DNA of 64,000 nt, from the NCBI RefSeq assembly GCF_000308295.2, contig NZ_HG326655.1, forward strand, positions 294,393-358,392. The letters are read 5' to 3'. The notes under the pieces are model-generated. The model was not told where the DNA came from and ran no database searches. It saw nothing but the letters and a program-made list of their open reading frames with translations. This stretch comes from Afipia birgiae 34632 (lineage in GTDB: Bacteria; Pseudomonadota; Alphaproteobacteria; Rhizobiales; Xanthobacteraceae). Each line of letters starts with the position of its first letter. The stretch's first letter is position 1. Shown here piece after piece: positions 62,479-64,000 of the stretch. The translations under genes and the position numbers were made by a program.

Positions 62479-62728
62479 TGCGCGACTGACCGGATCGCGC
62501 CAATTCATACGAAATTTATCGCCGGGAGCCAGCGTTCGCTTCAGCCAACTCCAGACCGCCGGTATAGTCAGGATAAACGGGGCCTGATCGTCCGAGAGTC
62601 CGCTTGGTTAAGCGGCGACTTGCCCAACAGAACGAGACTCTCTGGGATAGCCCTTTCGCGAAGATGTCAGTCCGAATGTCCGCGGTGCGCCACAAGAAGA
62701 CTTCGCTTGAAGCGTCATCTTCAGGTGT

Positions 62729-63082
62729 TTACCGCAGGTCGCAGCTTTGGCGGCCGCCGCGCATTAAGAGCGCGGTCAGTATGAGATGAAAGACGACCGC
62801 CGGCCACAGAAAGACGCCACTCAAGCCACCTGCGAAACCGAGGTAAGCCAAATACAGGGTGACGGCTCCGCTGTAGATCAACATGCCCGGGAGTGGCGGC
62901 CACCCTGGCCAACAGGCGACCCCCAAGGCAATCAGCGCAATGCCGGCGACACGCGCGACCGGCGTTGCGACACCGGAAAGCTGCTCGCCCAGCAACAACT
63001 GGCCAACCAGCGACGGGGCGATCAACAGCGCCAGTCCCGTTGCAGCTTCGCTGACGGCAGCGAACGCCAGTACGCCTTTCAT
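62729..63082 (-). CDS. small integral membrane protein, 117 aa
   Basis: Four hydrophobic segments (FAAVSEAATGLALLIAPSLVG, ARVAGIALIALGVACW, MLIYSGAVTLYLAYLGF, LSGVFLWPAVVFHLILTALL). No family recognised. Its ATG overlaps the arylsulfatase stop as ATGA, so it is translationally coupled to that gene and may assist it. Confidence 0.75.
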   Translation of the reverse strand: MKGVLAFAAVSEAATGLALLIAPSLVGQLLLGEQLSGVATPVARVAGIALIALGVACWPGWPPLPGMLIYSGAVTLYLAYLGFAGGLSGVFLWPAVVFHLILTALLMRGGRQSCDLR

Positions 63083-64000
63083 TTCTTCCCAACCTTCGCG
63101 GATGGCTTTTGAGACTTCGACTCTTCAATGGGGTCCGGCTCCGGCGCAGGTATAGGCCCGAGTTCTGCCTTGGCTTGCGCCGGATCCTTCAGCTCTGGTC
63201 CGAGCTTGAACGTCAGCTTGTTGATCTTGCCCGTGAACTTGAACGGAGGATCGTAGCGATACTCGAGCATCGCGACACCGGTGCGGGTGTCCTGGCCGAC
63301 GTCGAAGGTCTCGTCCTCCGGGAAGGTGACGGGCGTACCGTGTTCTATGGATTTCCGGTCTACTTCCTTGCCATCCACTGAAAGAACACCCGTACCGCCC
63401 TTGCCCAATCCCGGCCCATCCGGCTTGAAGTCGAAGACGATGGTGTGCTTGCCCGCGCTCAACTCCGGTCCCGACCAGACCGTGCGCTTGAGGTTGAGCA
63501 GGTTGTAGAGGAACACGGGCTTACCCCGCCGAAGGCCCGCCACACCCTTACTCAGAAACAGCCCGTAGCCACCGAAACGTCCGCCTTCGGTGACGATCAT
63601 CCCTTCAGCGCCACCCTTGGGAATCTCGACCTCGGCGGTGATGGTATAGGACTTGTTGAGAATGCTCGGCGCAGCGCTAGCCGGCACACCGGTCAGTTCG
63701 CCCGAATAGTTGAACACTATCTGCCCTGCCGTCAGGCTTGGGCGCGGCGTATTCCAACGCGCGAGCGTCGTGTTATCGAGCGGCAGCACGTTGTACTTCT
63801 TCGCCTCGATATCGAAGACGGCTTGCAGCTCCTTGACCTTCTCCGGCATCTGGGTGGCCAGATCATTGAACTGGGTGGGGTCCTCCTCGACGTTATAGAG
63901 CTCCCACTTGTATCCCGTGATCACATCCGGTGGGGGCGCACTACTTAGCTCCCATGGAAGCGTGATCGGCGTCGTGGCCGCAACCCATCCATCGTGATAG
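63079..64000 (-). CDS. arylsulfatase, C-terminal portion (cut by the window edge)
   Basis: The frame is open to the right edge: YHDGWVAATTPITLPWELSS ... ITGYKWELYNVEEDPTQFNDLATQMPEKVKELQAVFDIEAKKYNVLPLD is the C-terminal end of the bacterial arylsulfatase domain (YNVEEDPTQFNDLA is characteristic). About 200 residues of beta-rich tail follow (YTITAEVEIPKGGAEGMIV, LSAGKHTIVFDFKPDGPGLGKGG). The catalytic Cys/Ser motif lies outside the window. Hydrolyses sulfate esters. Overlaps the membrane protein gene by ATGA. Confidence 0.92.
   Translation of the reverse strand, partial: YHDGWVAATTPITLPWELSSAPPPDVITGYKWELYNVEEDPTQFNDLATQMPEKVKELQAVFDIEAKKYNVLPLDNTTLARWNTPRPSLTAGQIVFNYSGELTGVPASAAPSILNKSYTITAEVEIPKGGAEGMIVTEGGRFGGYGLFLSKGVAGLRRGKPVFLYNLLNLKRTVWSGPELSAGKHTIVFDFKPDGPGLGKGGTGVLSVDGKEVDRKSIEHGTPVTFPEDETFDVGQDTRTGVAMLEYRYDPPFKFTGKINKLTFKLGPELKDPAQAKAELGPIPAPEPDPIEESKSQKPSAKVGKK

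Noticed and set aside
62604-62789. Short plus-strand open frame in the gap before the membrane protein
   Set aside because: No motif or ribosome-binding site; it overlaps the end of the real minus-strand gene.

Overview
The window is a high-GC chromosomal segment from an alphaproteobacterium, most likely a member of the Bradyrhizobium/Rhodopseudomonas/Afipia group (Nitrobacteraceae). The basis is gene content and sequence style: a short PutA without a DNA-binding domain beside a divergent Lrp-type PutR, the cell-cycle proteins RcdA and TrcR, a DUF1192 gene beside a quinone oxidoreductase, an AcsA-like PrpE, a fused LivM-LivG, and many intergenic palindromic repeats. No rRNA, tRNA, transposase, prophage or CRISPR array was recognised.

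Region 1 (1-10900) looks like uptake and oxidation of small, probably aromatic, acids. A MarR regulator is divergent from livH, a fused livM-livG, and livF. A class III cyclase and a convergent periplasmic binding protein follow, then 4-hydroxybenzoate 3-monooxygenase (pobA), a hotdog thioesterase, and a LysR regulator divergent from an FMN-split-barrel protein. Region 2 (11000-15200) holds a metaxin-like GST divergent from a WYL regulator, a Cys-cluster protein, a small protein behind a possible EcfG promoter, and a stand-alone glutamine synthetase I paralogue behind a strong leader hairpin.

Region 3 (15500-28450) is the main accessory metabolic locus. Ten genes run head to tail on the minus strand from a TetR regulator: an AMACR-like CoA transferase family protein, SDR, enoyl-CoA hydratase, feruloyl-CoA-synthase-like ligase, two acyl-CoA dehydrogenases, nitroreductase, NTF2-like protein and a frameshifted haloalkane dehalogenase. 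A thiolase (also frameshifted) and a second acyl-CoA ligase diverge from the regulator. Together they look like activation and beta-oxidation of an unknown, possibly alpha-methyl-branched or aryl-substituted, acid.

Region 4 (28500-40600) contains a transglutaminase-like secreted protein, putR/putA, a lemA-TPM-TPM cluster, an enoyl-CoA hydratase, an MsbA-type ABC exporter, rpmE, rcdA and a quinone oxidoreductase. Region 5 (40700-49900) contains a 7TM-PAS-GGDEF-EAL receptor, yqgE, a lone DsbD alpha domain, a peroxiredoxin, the overlapping pair thrB-rnhA, ispH and trcR. Region 6 (49900-64000) contains a highly structured intergenic element, a Crp/Fnr regulator, a DsbA-like protein, a PhnA C-terminal domain protein, prpE, a DUF1850-TPR fusion divergent from a TctC-type binding protein, an MFS exporter with an extra C-terminal domain, a thioesterase overlapping a lysozyme-fold protein, and an arylsulfatase that runs off the right edge.

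The most unusual non-coding signal is a double-hairpin repeat found twice (1977-2142 and 57502-57664). Its stems differ in sequence but stay fully paired, and its bulges are mirror images. Two single-base frameshifts (near 16092 and 25634) interrupt otherwise intact enzymes and should be checked against reads before being called pseudogenes.
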